DNA from: Seriola aureovittata
Taxonomy: Eukaryota; Chordata; Actinopteri; Carangiformes; Carangidae
Assembly: GCF_021018895.1 (NCBI RefSeq)
Contig: NC_079377.1
Location: 19,369,501-19,433,500, forward strand
Length of the DNA: 64,000 nt
Direction: 5' to 3'
Shown here piece after piece: positions 14,480 through 25,926 of this stretch. Both the position numbers and the translations under genes were made by a program. Under the pieces are notes generated by a model that was not told the DNA's origin, searched no databases, and worked only from the letters and a program-made list of their open reading frames with translations. The first letter of the stretch is position 1, and the number at the start of each line of letters is the position of its first letter.

Positions 14480-14960
14480 AAAGACCATTGTTAATATTCA
14501 ATTACCTGCAGTTGATGAAAAACACCAAAAGTGTGATTCACTGAGTGACTAAAAATAGCAGAGATAGCCAATAATTTGGCTCGCACTGAGCTGGTTTGTC
14601 TTTTGTCCTCTGCAGTTAATGTATGTTGCAGAAGTGTCAATGTTCTGTGTTTTATCCAAAGATTTCTCCCCAATTTGTTCTGCGTGTTGTTGGCAGTTCA
14701 AGTTGCTCTATTAGAAATCATGTTAAAACAATATTGTCTAAGTGAGAGGGTCATTAATCATCAGGCTGACAAGAGCTCTGGACATTGTTGACGAGTAATG
14801 AGTGTGTTACTAACCTTTAATACATTTGGGCTGCTGTTAGACAGGTGGATAATTAGTACATTGATGATGGTACAAAAATATTCTGTATGCCATTAATTCT
14901 GGTGATTATGTGTAATTACTCAACTGAGCGGCGTAATAAAAGGCAGGAGTTTTGTTTCAT
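14480..14960. promoter_or_regulatory. candidate conserved noncoding element, homeodomain-rich
   Basis: This block is free of low-complexity runs and holds at least fifteen TAAT/ATTA cores, several paired as ATTAAT or TAATTA-like sites (for example CATTAATCATCA near 14752, GATAATTAG near 14869, CATTAATTC near 14891, GTAATTAC near 14911). It is open but not convincingly coding. The enhancer call is inference from texture and the expected genomic position. Confidence 0.35.
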
Positions 14961-15039
14961 TTTTACAGTTTGAATATTTGTCTTCTCCCACATATTCAGA
15001 GCTTTGTAGCTGCAGCCAGAAAAATATTACTTCATTCAC

Positions 15040-15078
15040 ATGTGTGTGCATGTGTGTGTGTGTGTGTGTGTGTGTGTT
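15040..15078. repeat. (TG)n microsatellite
   Basis: About 18 TG units. Confidence 0.93.
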
Positions 15079-15409
15079 TGAGTACTGAATTGTTATTTAA
15101 TTTACATTTTAAGAAATTAAAAATATATGATTAAGGAAAAAATATGTCTGCAACATTAATGGTAAATTCATATATATTTTAGACATTTAAAAAAATAAAT
15201 GTTCACATAATTAACCTACAATTAACAGCAAGTTCTTTATTGAAACATTGAATTTGCTCAGTGTTTCATGTTATTACACATTATTTATGAAGGTGTGTAT
15301 CGGCTACATAAATTTATGAATGAGCTGTTCTAGTCTGGCTCCCACAAATGAGAGTTAAGTGGTGTGTGGGACATAACCTTTGCTTGGGGAATGAGCAAAA
15401 GGTTACTGC

Positions 15410-15417
15410 AGTGTGTG

Positions 15418-15451
<34 letters not shown>
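15410..15451. repeat. (TG)n microsatellite
   Basis: A TG array with one CG interruption. Confidence 0.95.
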
Positions 15452-16199
15452 AGTATTGAGCAAAGGCCGCTGCAATGCAACCAAACACCAGCTCTTTGTC
15501 TGGGCAGCAGCTCACCACAGACTGCTAACCAGACTGTCTCATTCCTTTCCTAATGCAATTCTTAATAGTATATTTATAATATTTATTTAAAATTAACATT
15601 AACTGCTAAAATTTCATGAGCTTAAATTACTTTATAATGGATAATTAATTGAAAATCTTTTGTTTGTTTTTTTGTTTTTTTTTATTCTGTAGTTTTAACT
15701 TCTTAATGTTTCTTGACCCAGACCTAAAGAAGTATGTCTTTGTTCCAGCTTCAGTAATTATGATATATATGTATCTAGTTCAAAGTAAATTTTGTGTTAA
15801 TGTAAAGCAGAGCTTGTGATGCTAAATGTATTTTATCACTAACAATAAAATTCACAGGTTTAATGAGCTATACAGAGTTCACGGATTTCCCCCAGAGACA
15901 AAGGAACAACAGGATGTAAAGGTTAAGACCAGAAAACCTCTCAGCTGTTTTACACTGCTCTGACATTTTGCATTTCGTTTTACAGTTCATAAACCACCTG
16001 TTGTATGAAGGGGAAAAAAAACAGCAAAGGTAAAAGATTTATAATTATACACAGGTTTTCAGGAGGTGAAATACTAATACTAGAGGAAGTGAAACAGTGA
16101 TAGCATGGCTTTTAATTTTCCCACGCTGTAGTCAGGAGTGTGTTACAATATCTACCATGAAATGTTTGTGTGTGAGGCCGGTAGTGGGTGCGTGTGTAT

Positions 16200-16580
16200 G
16201 TGTATGCACATATAGTTTCCGTCCCTCCAGAGACATGATAATTGTTTGTTGTGATATTGTAATGAAGCCCTCAGGCCCTCTTAAACTAATCAGCCTCCCT
16301 CTCTCTCTGTGCAGATAGATCGGTTGTCAGGGCCGTGGGCAGGACGGTGCAGTGAAGCTCAGCGTCTGCCTTTTGGCCTTCGCCTTGCGTGACACATTCC
16401 CTGCCATTCCTGCCTAACACGTTAGCATGCAGCCTGCCTATGAATCAGCCGCTCAGCTCTCCCATTCCAAGCTCCAGCTGTTGTTCCTTGTCACAGTCAT
16501 GATACATGAGCAACATTTTAAGGTAATACACCTCAGCAATTCTGCCAATAATTCTGCCGATGATATTAGGGTATAATGGT
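16200..16580. promoter_or_regulatory. candidate conserved noncoding element
   Basis: An evenly composed, repeat-free block with an AT-rich left part (GATAATTG, ATTGTAATG) and a GC-richer centre containing a TEAD-type CATTCCA (16463-16469) and an E-box CAGCTG (16475-16480). The enhancer call is inference only. Confidence 0.3.
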
Positions 16581-16876
16581 AAAGGTTTTATACAAATGTT
16601 AACGTGTCATTTTTGAGTCAAGGTTTGCTTAGTGAAATGTATCAGTCAGCAATAGGTTCTGTCACATCATTCGGCACAGTTATTAAAACATTAAATGGTT
16701 TTTATACTATTCTCTGTAGTAATCCTTTTTTAAAATTCCTAATTATTTTCGCTATGATGACATTATTGCCTCTGATATATGAGCCCTCTTCAACACTTGT
16801 CTGCAAAAACAACAAATCCAGAATCTAAGTAGTACATGAATCATGGTCAATGCAGATTTATATACTAGATTCAGTC

Positions 16877-16918
16877 AAAAAAAAAAAAAAAAAAGTATAT
16901 ATATATATTATAATATAG
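16877..16918. repeat. A18 run followed by (TA)n
   Basis: An uninterrupted run of about 18 A is followed by GTATATATATATATTATAATATAG. It borders the hairpin structure that begins at 16919. Confidence 0.9.
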
Positions 16919-17004
16919 CTATTGCCACTGCTAGGAAGTGGCAATAGTGCTAGGAAGTGGCAATAGTGCTAGGAAGTGGCAATAGAGATATATATATATA
17001 TAAG

Positions 17005-17055
<51 letters not shown>

Positions 17056-17134
17056 GTTATATAATATAGGTGATATTAAGAACTTTTTCAAAAACCTTTT
17101 TTTTACTAAATTTATCTATTGCCACTTCCTAGCA
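16919..17134. repeat. 19-bp triplicated repeat with inverted copy around an AT-rich core
   Basis: The 18-mer TGCTAGGAAGTGGCAATA occurs three times with a 19-bp period (16929-16946, 16948-16965, 16967-16984). Its exact reverse complement occurs once at 17117-17134. The first copy is itself the right half of a hairpin: CTATTGCCACT at 16919-16929 pairs with AGTGGCAATAG at 16937-16947 around a 7-bp loop. Between the copies lies (TA)n-rich DNA from 16985 to about 17070. The layout suggests a small palindromic element (MITE-like) or slippage in a cruciform-forming site. Confidence 0.85.
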
Positions 17135-17195
17135 TTCATCAACTGATTAAATCAAATTAAATTCTGTGTTTGAAGTTATATAAATACTTTTAATT

Positions 17196-17197
<2 letters not shown>

Positions 17198-17241
<44 letters not shown>
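17198..17241. repeat. (CA)n microsatellite
   Basis: An uninterrupted array of about 21 CA units. Confidence 0.97.
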
Positions 17242-17540
17242 GAAGACCTGTTAAATGTTCCATGCAAGAAAAAAAGAAAAAAAAAATCTATATATAATAA
17301 CTGAAGAATTATGTACCAGAACTAAAATCAACAAACGTAGGGTTGCACTTTCTTCTGGCATGGATCAATATTCAGATAGGTAGTAAATTGTTGAGGACAG
17401 GTCAGGGCTGTATGGATTTGTCCAGCGGCTTACCAAGCTTGCAAAACAGATTACCCTCCAGAGAATGAAGGGAAAGTTAAACAAAAACAACACTGGTGTA
17501 AATGAACTCTCACTGAGGACCTGGGTCTGTAGCATGCACC

Positions 17541-17607
17541 GTGTGTGTGTGTGTGTGTGTGTTGTGTGTGTGTGTGTGTGTGTGTGTGTGAGAGAAAGTG
17601 TGTCAGA

Positions 17608-17651
<44 letters not shown>

Positions 17652-17676
17652 TAGGGGTGAGAGAGAGTGTGTGAGA

Positions 17677-17722
<46 letters not shown>
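17541..17722. repeat. compound (TG)n array with GAGA junctions
   Basis: Three TG tracts are separated by GAGAGAAAGTGTGTCAGAATG (17590-17610) and a related GAGAGAGTGTGTGAGAATG (17660-17678). The similarity of the two junctions suggests duplication of an older array. Confidence 0.95.
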
Positions 17723-17724
<2 letters not shown>

Positions 17725-17737
17725 TGCTCACTTCTGT

Positions 17738-17790
17738 ATGATGATGATGATGATGATGATGATGACGACCATGATGACGGTGATGATGAT
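17738..17790. repeat. (GAT)n trinucleotide repeat
   Basis: About eight perfect GAT units are followed by a degenerate part with ACG and CGG changes. Confidence 0.95.
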
Positions 17791-17834
17791 TGGTTAATTG
17801 CAGGCAGCTTGCAAGTGCAGTGTAGAGCTTATTC

Positions 17835-17835
<1 letters not shown>

Positions 17836-17868
<33 letters not shown>

Positions 17869-17872
17869 GTTG
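17836..17872. repeat. (TG)n microsatellite
   Basis: About 15 TG units followed by TTG. Confidence 0.95.
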
Positions 17873-18018
17873 TTCACAGGTTGCAGTGCAAAGGAGTGGC
17901 CTGCGGTGGCTGTAAGAGGCATGTAATATGTTTAAATAGGGCAAAGTAGTGTTTGGAGAATTGGTAATTACTTACATCCCTCTCTGGCCATAGGGACACT
18001 GACCAGATCTCAGCCCTC

Positions 18019-18020
18019 CA

Positions 18021-18087
<67 letters not shown>
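18019..18087. repeat. (CA)n microsatellite
   Basis: An uninterrupted array of about 33 CA units. Confidence 0.97.
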
Positions 18088-18089
<2 letters not shown>

Positions 18090-21000
18090 ACACACATACA
18101 CAAAACATGTACACTCCACTATGAAACTCAGTCAAACACTCAACACAGAGTCACTCTGACAATCAACAGTCATCAGGAGTGGCCAGCAAAAAGAAGTAGA
18201 TGAAGTAGTTTAGACTAGTAGCTTCAAGGCAACATGTTGCATATTTGTAATTAGAAATGTGACTTAAGTGTGAAGTGACACTTTCCTGCAAAGGTCATCA
18301 AAGATGATGCCCATTGTACTCCACTGGTTAGCTGCAACAACCTAAAACTCCTCCCACTTCAGTATAAGCCACGGCAGCAATTTTCTTAGGGAAAAACACA
18401 ATTAATATCTAAATAGCCACACTTTTTTATCATCACTGTTCCGTTAGAAAAATGTTCGAATGAAGTTCAAAGTATTTAAGAGGGAATGCATGCATAATCC
18501 AGTTCTTGGCTAGCCACATCATGACCATATAAGTCAAAGTGAGATGCCACTGTTCTGCCCATTGTTCTGCCCGAAACTTGAAACTCTCAGAGATCATAAA
18601 TACCACATTATTAGTTTCAAATAAGCAGGTAGAAAGTCCACTTTGTCCTTTGTCCACTATTTCATACAGTCTGTCCTGTGTACAGCCTTTAAATTCATTC
18701 CTGACGTATAGTTGCTGTATGCATATTGATCCCATCCCTCACCACTAACAAGCAAACTCAGACACTAAAGAGGTAATACTGCGGTGTCGTGGTTTCTCGT
18801 TACATCGACAATTTGATGATTTCAACGTTTTGCAAAAATTGAATCATTCTGGAAAAATGCAACAAGAAGACAAATTTAGTTTTGCATCAAAATAGAATTT
18901 CGATGCAATTAAACAATGCAACATTAATGCTGGCAAGGCGGTGAGCTGAAGAGCGAGTGGGACATCAGTCGTCCATTTGCTTCTAGGCTCTCAAGCCCAG
19001 GTCACACCACAAAATGGCACAGCCAAGTTCATCTTCATGTCCTATCAAAATAGGTGTCTAGTCAGCAACAAACATGCTAGCGCTAGTCAGTCACAATAAT
19101 CACGGAGGATGCAATATGGCAAAACAAAAGCCTCCTCTGTTTTGGACTATTCAACTCCTCACAAGTTTCCTCAGAAGTCATTTGAACTGGATGGAAAAGA
19201 CTGACTTCACGCCCACAAGCGAATCCACTTGTCATGGTGATGCCAATAACTGACTGGTGTAATTTTGTTCTTATGAATGCTCGTGTTACCAGGCTTTTTG
19301 CTGTAGGGTCTAAGGTCGTTCTGCACCACCCATTTGCATGATAATTATGATGATGATACTGATGATTAATTAACGTGATTAATCATGATAAATTAAATAA
19401 TGATTTTACAAAATTAAGCTTTAAAGGTCTTTAAACAGTATAGTGTTCCTCGTGTTCCTTGTCTCTGGAACTGAAGAAACAGAAAGAAAGTCCTGTGTTA
19501 TTCAGCCATGATGTCACTCTGACCCTTATTCTGCTTCATCTTTTCAAAAATGTAAAAAAAAAAACCAACTGTCCACTGACCTCAGACAATCAACTGAGAG
19601 TGAAAGAATAGAACAAAGTCAGGCAGCAAAGTGACGTAAAGTCACATGTGTGTGCGTGTGCTTGCGTGTGTGTGTTTTGGGTGAGAAGGTCACAGGTGGC
19701 GCCAAACTCAATTTCGGATTGAGTGTTTAACTTGACTTTCCACTGTCTCCCTTTTACCAGTCCTGGCACTTAGTACGAGTGAGACATCAAGATGTGACCA
19801 CAATACCACATTCTGCGTAAGAGGACCTTTTTCTCACTCATAATATTGACTCTGATAATGTTTTCATCACTACGTGGCAACACCAGATCAGATGAACAGC
19901 ATTCTGCACAAACCAAATACACAGCGGCTTCTACGTGAGCGAAGGACAGAGCGACTAATGTTGCTCTTACCTTTTTACCCCTGAATAAATAAAAGACGCT
20001 CTTTCACTTCTTCCTGAGTTGAGAAGCATGTGTGTGCTGTTCGCTCATCAAGACGCGCGCTCTTGCTCTGCTCTTAGAGGCCTATCGTTCTGAGTGTTTC
20101 AAGGAAATGGACGTGAAAATATACAGAATTGGCTGTAATTATATGTGAAGGTTTATTTAAGTTTGAGGGTAACATGGAGAAAAAAGACAGACAGACAGAA
20201 ATCCAGATGAGGGTCTTGTATGCGTGTTGAGCAGAGAGGGTTAAGCCTGTGTGAGTGTGTGTACTTGACCATGTATGTGTGTCTGTATTTCACATTGTGG
20301 CTTGATGATGTTGTCTGGGCCAATATGCTGGAGTGAATGGTTTGAATTTACTAGCCCGCGACAGTCAAATTGTCCTAATCACTAAGTAAATAGATACTTC
20401 CCCAAGCTATCAGGGCACATACGCCGACAAAACTGCCTGCAAGGAGGAGGTTGAGGGGGGAAAAAAAAGAGAAAACTTTCACTGTTAATTGTTGTTTTCC
20501 TTCTTATTCCAACATAAAAACACCCGGTGTAATTATTCATAAGTGCCACTTTGATTCGGGCAAATTTGTTTGAAAGAAGCTTAAGGTGTTTCGCTTGAGT
20601 TATTCCCTTACAGAGTTGGGGTTGTACACGGAGGGTCTTATGCTTGCAGCATTTTCAGTTAAATTGAAGCTGAGAGCTGGGGGTGGGATAGAATTACACA
20701 CCTTGTGCCCCTTTCTGAATGACTTGCCTCTAATCTAACCCAATCTGGCTTTCTGCAAACCTTATGGTGCTATATTTCTTTACATGCGCTGGGTCTTAAG
20801 ATAGGATAACAACTGATGAAGATAATCCACTCAAATGAATTAGATTTGTTAAAAAATGCTTTTAGCTGAAGTGAACCCACCACCTCTTGTAAACATTTAA
20901 TTAAAGTTTACAGTGGATTATGCTCTGAAATTTGAGTCTATTTTGATTTAAAGGCACAAACAAATGTGTACACTCATAACACAGGAAATTTGCCGGGATA

Positions 21001-22401
21001 AGCATCTGCAACAAGGCAATTATACCACATTATGTTGTTTTGTAAATACAAAACAGCTATAATTCAACAGCCAATCAATCTCTCAGGACCACCTTTTAGA
21101 GTTTTCAGATGGTTCATGTTTTAAAATCTAATTACCTAATGACACTATACCACTAAACATTCAACACTGTGTACTGTAAGCTAATTTACAGCATCCACAC
21201 TCCGAACACCTGCAGTTTCTCCTCACCACTCACAAAATGTACCAACATAAACACTGTGTATTGTGTTGGAAATCAAGGTATAGACCAGTCTGCATGTAGT
21301 TTACCAGTGATTTGAACGTTCGAGCGTAACTCAGGCCAAGTCAGCAACCTTATACCGGAGTATAGAGTGTCTGTCATGCCGGGTTTACACTGGACCCATG
21401 TCTGGAACAGGAGAAGTGAGGATACGGTGACATACCGAGGACTGAAACTCTGACGTGGAGCACGTCTCACACAGCGTTGGAAGGGAAATTACAAAAAAAT
21501 GCCACAGTTGACACAGATCTCATGTTTGGTCATTTCCCAATTTTGGAATTTTAAAAGGAAAACTCTGCTCCGCTTTGGCGATGAGGCGTTGAAGCGTGAG
21601 AGGTGTTACTTAATGTGTGAAGAAAAAAAATTCCATTAAAATGGGGAAATATGAGCTGCAGGATAGTTACATTAATTAGTTTATTAAGTTTTATTGTTCT
21701 GATGGTTGATGCTGTAAAATTAAACTGTGACTTGGGTAGTAGCTCACAAAAACAATGTAAACTTAAAATAATTTTGAAAAGTAAACTTGCATTCTTATTT
21801 TTACCTGCACATGTTTTGGCTTGCCATACTGTACATGACGGACCGTTATTTGAAGATTCCCATAGAAAAAAGAAAATCAGGGCAAAATCGTCTAGACACT
21901 AATGTATCAGATGTCTACATAACGTGGCTTATAGGCGCTCCCAGTCTTCTTAACGTACCTAAACAGCAGCCGTGAGCTTTACAGTCTAACATTAACGACC
22001 ACACCAAATACCACAGCCAGCGTTTAAACTGTAAACTGTAAATGAGGCAGCTCAGCGTGTCTGTGTGTGAACAGTAAGAACTATACTAATAGCTTTTAAG
22101 CAGTTTGTAATAGAGAGACAGTTTTTTACTGCAATGTGTATGCATGTGTGTTGAAAGTGTGTGTCTATGTCTCTGTGAGAGTGTGTGTGTGTTTATGGGC
22201 TAATTAGGATTGGAGTTACACCATAATTAGTTTTGTGGCATTCCCACAGCACAGCGTATCATTTTACAGCTCATATGCATAATTAGGGAAAATAAACATT
22301 CGGGGCTTTGGTTGGCTGTTATGAATCTTTCAACACTCTCCTTGTTTTTCCCTCTTTCTCTGCTCCCTAATCTCTCCTTTTATTTCTCTTGTTTTGTCTA
22401 C

Positions 22402-22402
<1 letters not shown>
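18088..22402. other. noncoding, possible decayed repeat and enhancer-like blocks
   Basis: No exon is recognised. Positions 18790-19420 have the look of a decayed DNA-transposon relic (clusters of AATCGAT-like and ATGCAA words, a TTAATTAACGTGATTAATCATG end) but I cannot assign a family. Blocks at 20320-20620 and 22195-22330 look like candidate regulatory elements. Confidence 0.5.
22195..22330. promoter_or_regulatory. candidate enhancer with three TAATTAG sites and a POU-like site
   Basis: TAATTAG occurs at 22201-22207, 22224-22230 and 22280-22286 within 86 bp. The last is part of ATATGCATAATTAG, which resembles a POU-homeodomain composite (GCATAATTA). The block is otherwise non-repetitive and sits beside a CA array at 22403. 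Function is inferred from motif clustering. Confidence 0.4.

Positions 22403-22493
<91 letters not shown>
22403..22493. repeat. (CA)n microsatellite, long
   Basis: About 90 bp with a single-base irregularity (CAACAC) near 22450. Confidence 0.97.
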
Positions 22494-22495
<2 letters not shown>

Positions 22496-23155
22496 TTTTT
22501 CCCTTCCTTCCAGTTTTCCTGTGGTAAAAAAAAAAGGTGAGAGGTAGAGCCTGAACGGTTTCTATCCCATTTAGAGCAAAACACAGCTCTGCATCAAGTC
22601 AAAAACACACACACACACACATTTGTACATACACACATCAACACACACTTTGGTTTTTAAATGGCAAATATAAAAGACATATTTTCCCTGGTTCTAATTT
22701 TTGTTTCTTTTTTGTACTTGTGTCACAAAAGTGTGATTGGCTCTCGCCTGGACAGTAAAAGTCATCACAGGAGTCTCTCCAGAGGAGTGTAGGTGTGTAA
22801 GTCAACTCAACACTATCTCCAAAGACAGATGTGTACACAAATAAATCATAAATCAAGCGATGTTTCTGTGGGAATTACATCCTGCAGTTAAATATCTTAA
22901 AAAGAGTAAAAATAAGCCTTGTGCTTCTTTGCTGTGTCTCTCAGCTCTTCCTGAATGAGAGTCACAAAGTCCCCCAGGCATTTTTTTTTTCTCATATTGG
23001 CGCTCCAGAGCAGACACATGATGTCAATCCTACTATTTATTATGTTTATTTTGCTCTCTCTCTTTTCATAACATACTGGAAATGTCAGCCTCAGTTTCTA
23101 GCAATGTGTCTCTTGGCTGGACTTGAAAAGACATGACAGCAAGGAGTCTATTTTT

Positions 23156-23157
<2 letters not shown>
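22494..23157. other. noncoding, no feature recognised
   Basis: A short CA tract lies at 22603-22620 and an A run at 22526-22535. Nothing else is recognised. Confidence 0.55.
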
Positions 23158-23214
<57 letters not shown>

Positions 23215-23230
23215 TGTGTGTGTGTGTGTT
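23158..23230. repeat. (TG)n microsatellite
   Basis: About 72 bp with one GG interruption near 23207. Confidence 0.97.
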
Positions 23231-23369
23231 TTACTGACAGATTTTTCTTTACACTTCATGCTGACATTGACATTAGCCATTTAGATGTGTGTGTATTTGT
23301 GTTTCTCCAGAATCATAGACCATGCACACTTGGCTGCAGTTAACGTGTGTATTTGTTTGTGTATGTACA

Positions 23370-23413
23370 AGAGTGTGTGTGTGTGTGTGAGTGTGTGTGT
23401 GTGTGTGTGTGTG

Positions 23414-23448
<35 letters not shown>
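23370..23448. repeat. (TG)n microsatellite, interrupted
   Basis: TG tracts with GAG and TTG interruptions. Confidence 0.96.
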
Positions 23449-23772
23449 AAAGTATTTACAAATCTCTCTAATGAGAAATTATTGAGGTGCAGCACTGAAT
23501 TTTCTTTGACCAAGTCGATTTATTTTCCCAGGTAAAATGTCCATATTTCAACAGTGGCTTTTGCTCAATAGATGAAATGAAATATCAGAGCAAATGAAAA
23601 GTTATCCTCCGCCCCCGTCTGTCCACTCCTTACAGTTATGTTTACAAGGTTGATTTTAAAATGGTTGTGACCTGCGGGTGTTTATAAGGCAAGTTTAGCT
23701 TGTGAACATCTCAGAAGTCACTGAAACAGACTCGCTACAGGGGAAGAAATTAGTTCCAGAGAGAGGGGGGAG

Positions 23773-23854
23773 GAGGAAAGGAAAGGAAAGGAAAGGAAGA
23801 GAAGGGAAAGGAAAGGAAAGGAAAGGAAAGAAAGGAAAGGAAAGGAAAGGAAAG
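23773..23854. repeat. (GGAAA)n polypurine tract
   Basis: A pentanucleotide GGAAA array of about 80 bp, purely purine on the plus strand. Both strands stay open, giving meaningless Arg/Lys/Gly-rich or Phe/Pro/Ser-rich frames. Confidence 0.97.
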
Positions 23855-24722
23855 GGTGAGGTAAGAGGGGAAGAGAGCAATGGCACCAGGCTTTTATGTC
23901 TGACTGTGAATATCTGCATATCTGCATGAAATGTGGATTTGTATAAAGCAGCAAGACATTATTCCCCTTGATTATAGTGTTCTTTAGCACACACAAAACC
24001 TAAACAAAATGTGATATAACTTGAAATTAAAATATGTATAGATATAAACCCATTTTTGTGTCTGCATGTGTATTTATGTGTGGCGGGGGTTGCTTGTGTG
24101 AGGCACGCAGACTCGCAGAATGCTGGGTGGACAGAGAACAGATGTTGAGAACGTGCTGAATAACTGACTTGTTGATAATCAGCCTGCCATTACATATGTT
24201 GGGATTTACGTGCGTGTGCACGCAACAACTCGAAATGTACACTCTAGTAGCCGTGTCGGAAGGGAGGGGATTACCCACTCACCCATTCTTACCCACTTAC
24301 GTCTTACAGTATGGCTCTAAATGTTTAAAGGTTGAGACTTGAACCAAGAAAATTTTGTGAGAAACATTTGCACCCTCCTCTCCTTAACTCTTTGATAAAC
24401 AGTTCTCTTCATGTTTTATGCTAGATTAAAAAAAACAAAAAAACAATAAGATAAATTTAAATGATCACAGAGATGATGTCAACAACCCTTCAAAACATAT
24501 TCTTTTATGGCATGTCAGATTTTTACCTGCTTATTCTAAAAGATATAGGGGTGTATATACTATGTTTTCAGGACAGCCCGTTTGGTCAGGCTTAGTACAT
24601 CACAGGGAATGAATTGGATGGATTTGAAGTAGTTAATTTGAGCCAAGGTCACGTAAACACTGGCTGATAGAATGGATTTGATTTCCATCAAATTCACCAG
24701 GGATGGATACACTTAACTCTAC

Positions 24723-24757
24723 CCACACACACACACACACACATACACACACAACCA

Positions 24758-24792
<35 letters not shown>

Positions 24793-24806
24793 CACACACA
24801 CACATA
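24723..24806. repeat. (CA)n microsatellite, interrupted
   Basis: CA tracts separated by AACCACTCTCTC and a CC irregularity. Confidence 0.95.
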
Positions 24807-24892
24807 CAAATACAGAGACACCTGTAAAAGCTGAGCCTAGTATATAGTGTATAGTATAGTGATTACTTATTTCCATAGAGAGTTACAGGGTA

Positions 24893-24909
24893 GAGAGAGA
24901 GACAGAAAG

Positions 24910-24960
<51 letters not shown>

Positions 24961-24965
24961 AAAAG
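24893..24965. repeat. (GAAA)n polypurine tract
   Basis: A short GA-rich lead is followed by about 14 GAAA units, all purine on the plus strand. Confidence 0.96.
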
Positions 24966-25124
24966 ACTCCAATGGATCCTCTCCTGCCATAGACACACAT
25001 ACATTCATTTGCAGTCATTGCTGAGCCCGTTTTGTTCAACAGCTGCATTTCCTCATGGCTCCGACTCAGCACATTTCCATCAACCAACTCTGCCAGACCA
25101 CAACACACTCTAACAGCCCACTTC

Positions 25125-25125
<1 letters not shown>

Positions 25126-25219
<94 letters not shown>
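25126..25219. repeat. (CA)n microsatellite, long
   Basis: An uninterrupted array of about 46 CA units. Confidence 0.98.
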
Positions 25220-25302
25220 CTGAGTGCATTAGCTGTGTAGATTAATGAAAATGTCTTGCTGAACAAGGAAGAGAATACCTAGCACTGTGAAATTGCTTGC
25301 AG

Positions 25303-25372
25303 ACTGTGTGTGCGTGTGTGCGTGCTTGCGTGCGTGTGTGCATGCGTGCGTGCGTACGTGCGCGTGTACATG
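25303..25372. repeat. TG/CG alternating purine-pyrimidine tract
   Basis: A degenerate TGTGCG/TGCG array with many CG steps, a strong Z-DNA candidate. Confidence 0.9.
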
Positions 25373-25445
25373 TGAATCCAAGGCGAGAACAGCATGTTTC
25401 ATCTCAAACCTTGTTTCTCGCTGCTACTACTTCTACTACTGCTAC

Positions 25446-25466
25446 TCTCTCTCTCTCTCTCTCTTC
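25446..25466. repeat. (CT)n microsatellite
   Basis: About nine or ten CT units after degenerate CTACTA trinucleotides. Confidence 0.9.
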
Positions 25467-25730
25467 CCTTGTTCCTCCCTCCTTCACGCTCCCTTGCTGG
25501 CCATTCATTTACACTTGTCAAGAGGTGGCCATTAAGCCCAAAAGCCTGTGCAGAAATTTTATTACAAAACCATTTGTATCCCTGAAAGAAAAATAAATCC
25601 AACGTTCCCTGCGACTGCATTAGGGCCGAGTTTTGGTGATTTGTTTAGGTTGATAACACTCACGACCCACCAGCCACTCAAACACTGATGTGACTGGAAA
25701 ATAACTAGCCCTTGGTTCTGTCTTCTTTGC

Positions 25731-25760
25731 TTTTTCTTTCTTTCTTTCTCTCTCTCTCAG
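25731..25760. repeat. CTTT/CT pyrimidine tract
   Basis: CTTT units pass into CT units. Confidence 0.9.
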
Positions 25761-25874
25761 GGGCCACACAAGGGCCCTTGTCTGAATGTTAAACAGCTGG
25801 CTGTAACATAAATTCATACTTTATTTGACTTCTACTGGGAGAACAAGACATCTAATGAAGAAGGCTGTGTTTGT

Positions 25875-25905
<31 letters not shown>

Positions 25906-25926
25906 AAAAGAAAGAAAGAAAGAAAG
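25875..25926. repeat. (GAAA)n polypurine tract
   Basis: About twelve GAAA units with one extra A near 25908. Confidence 0.96.
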
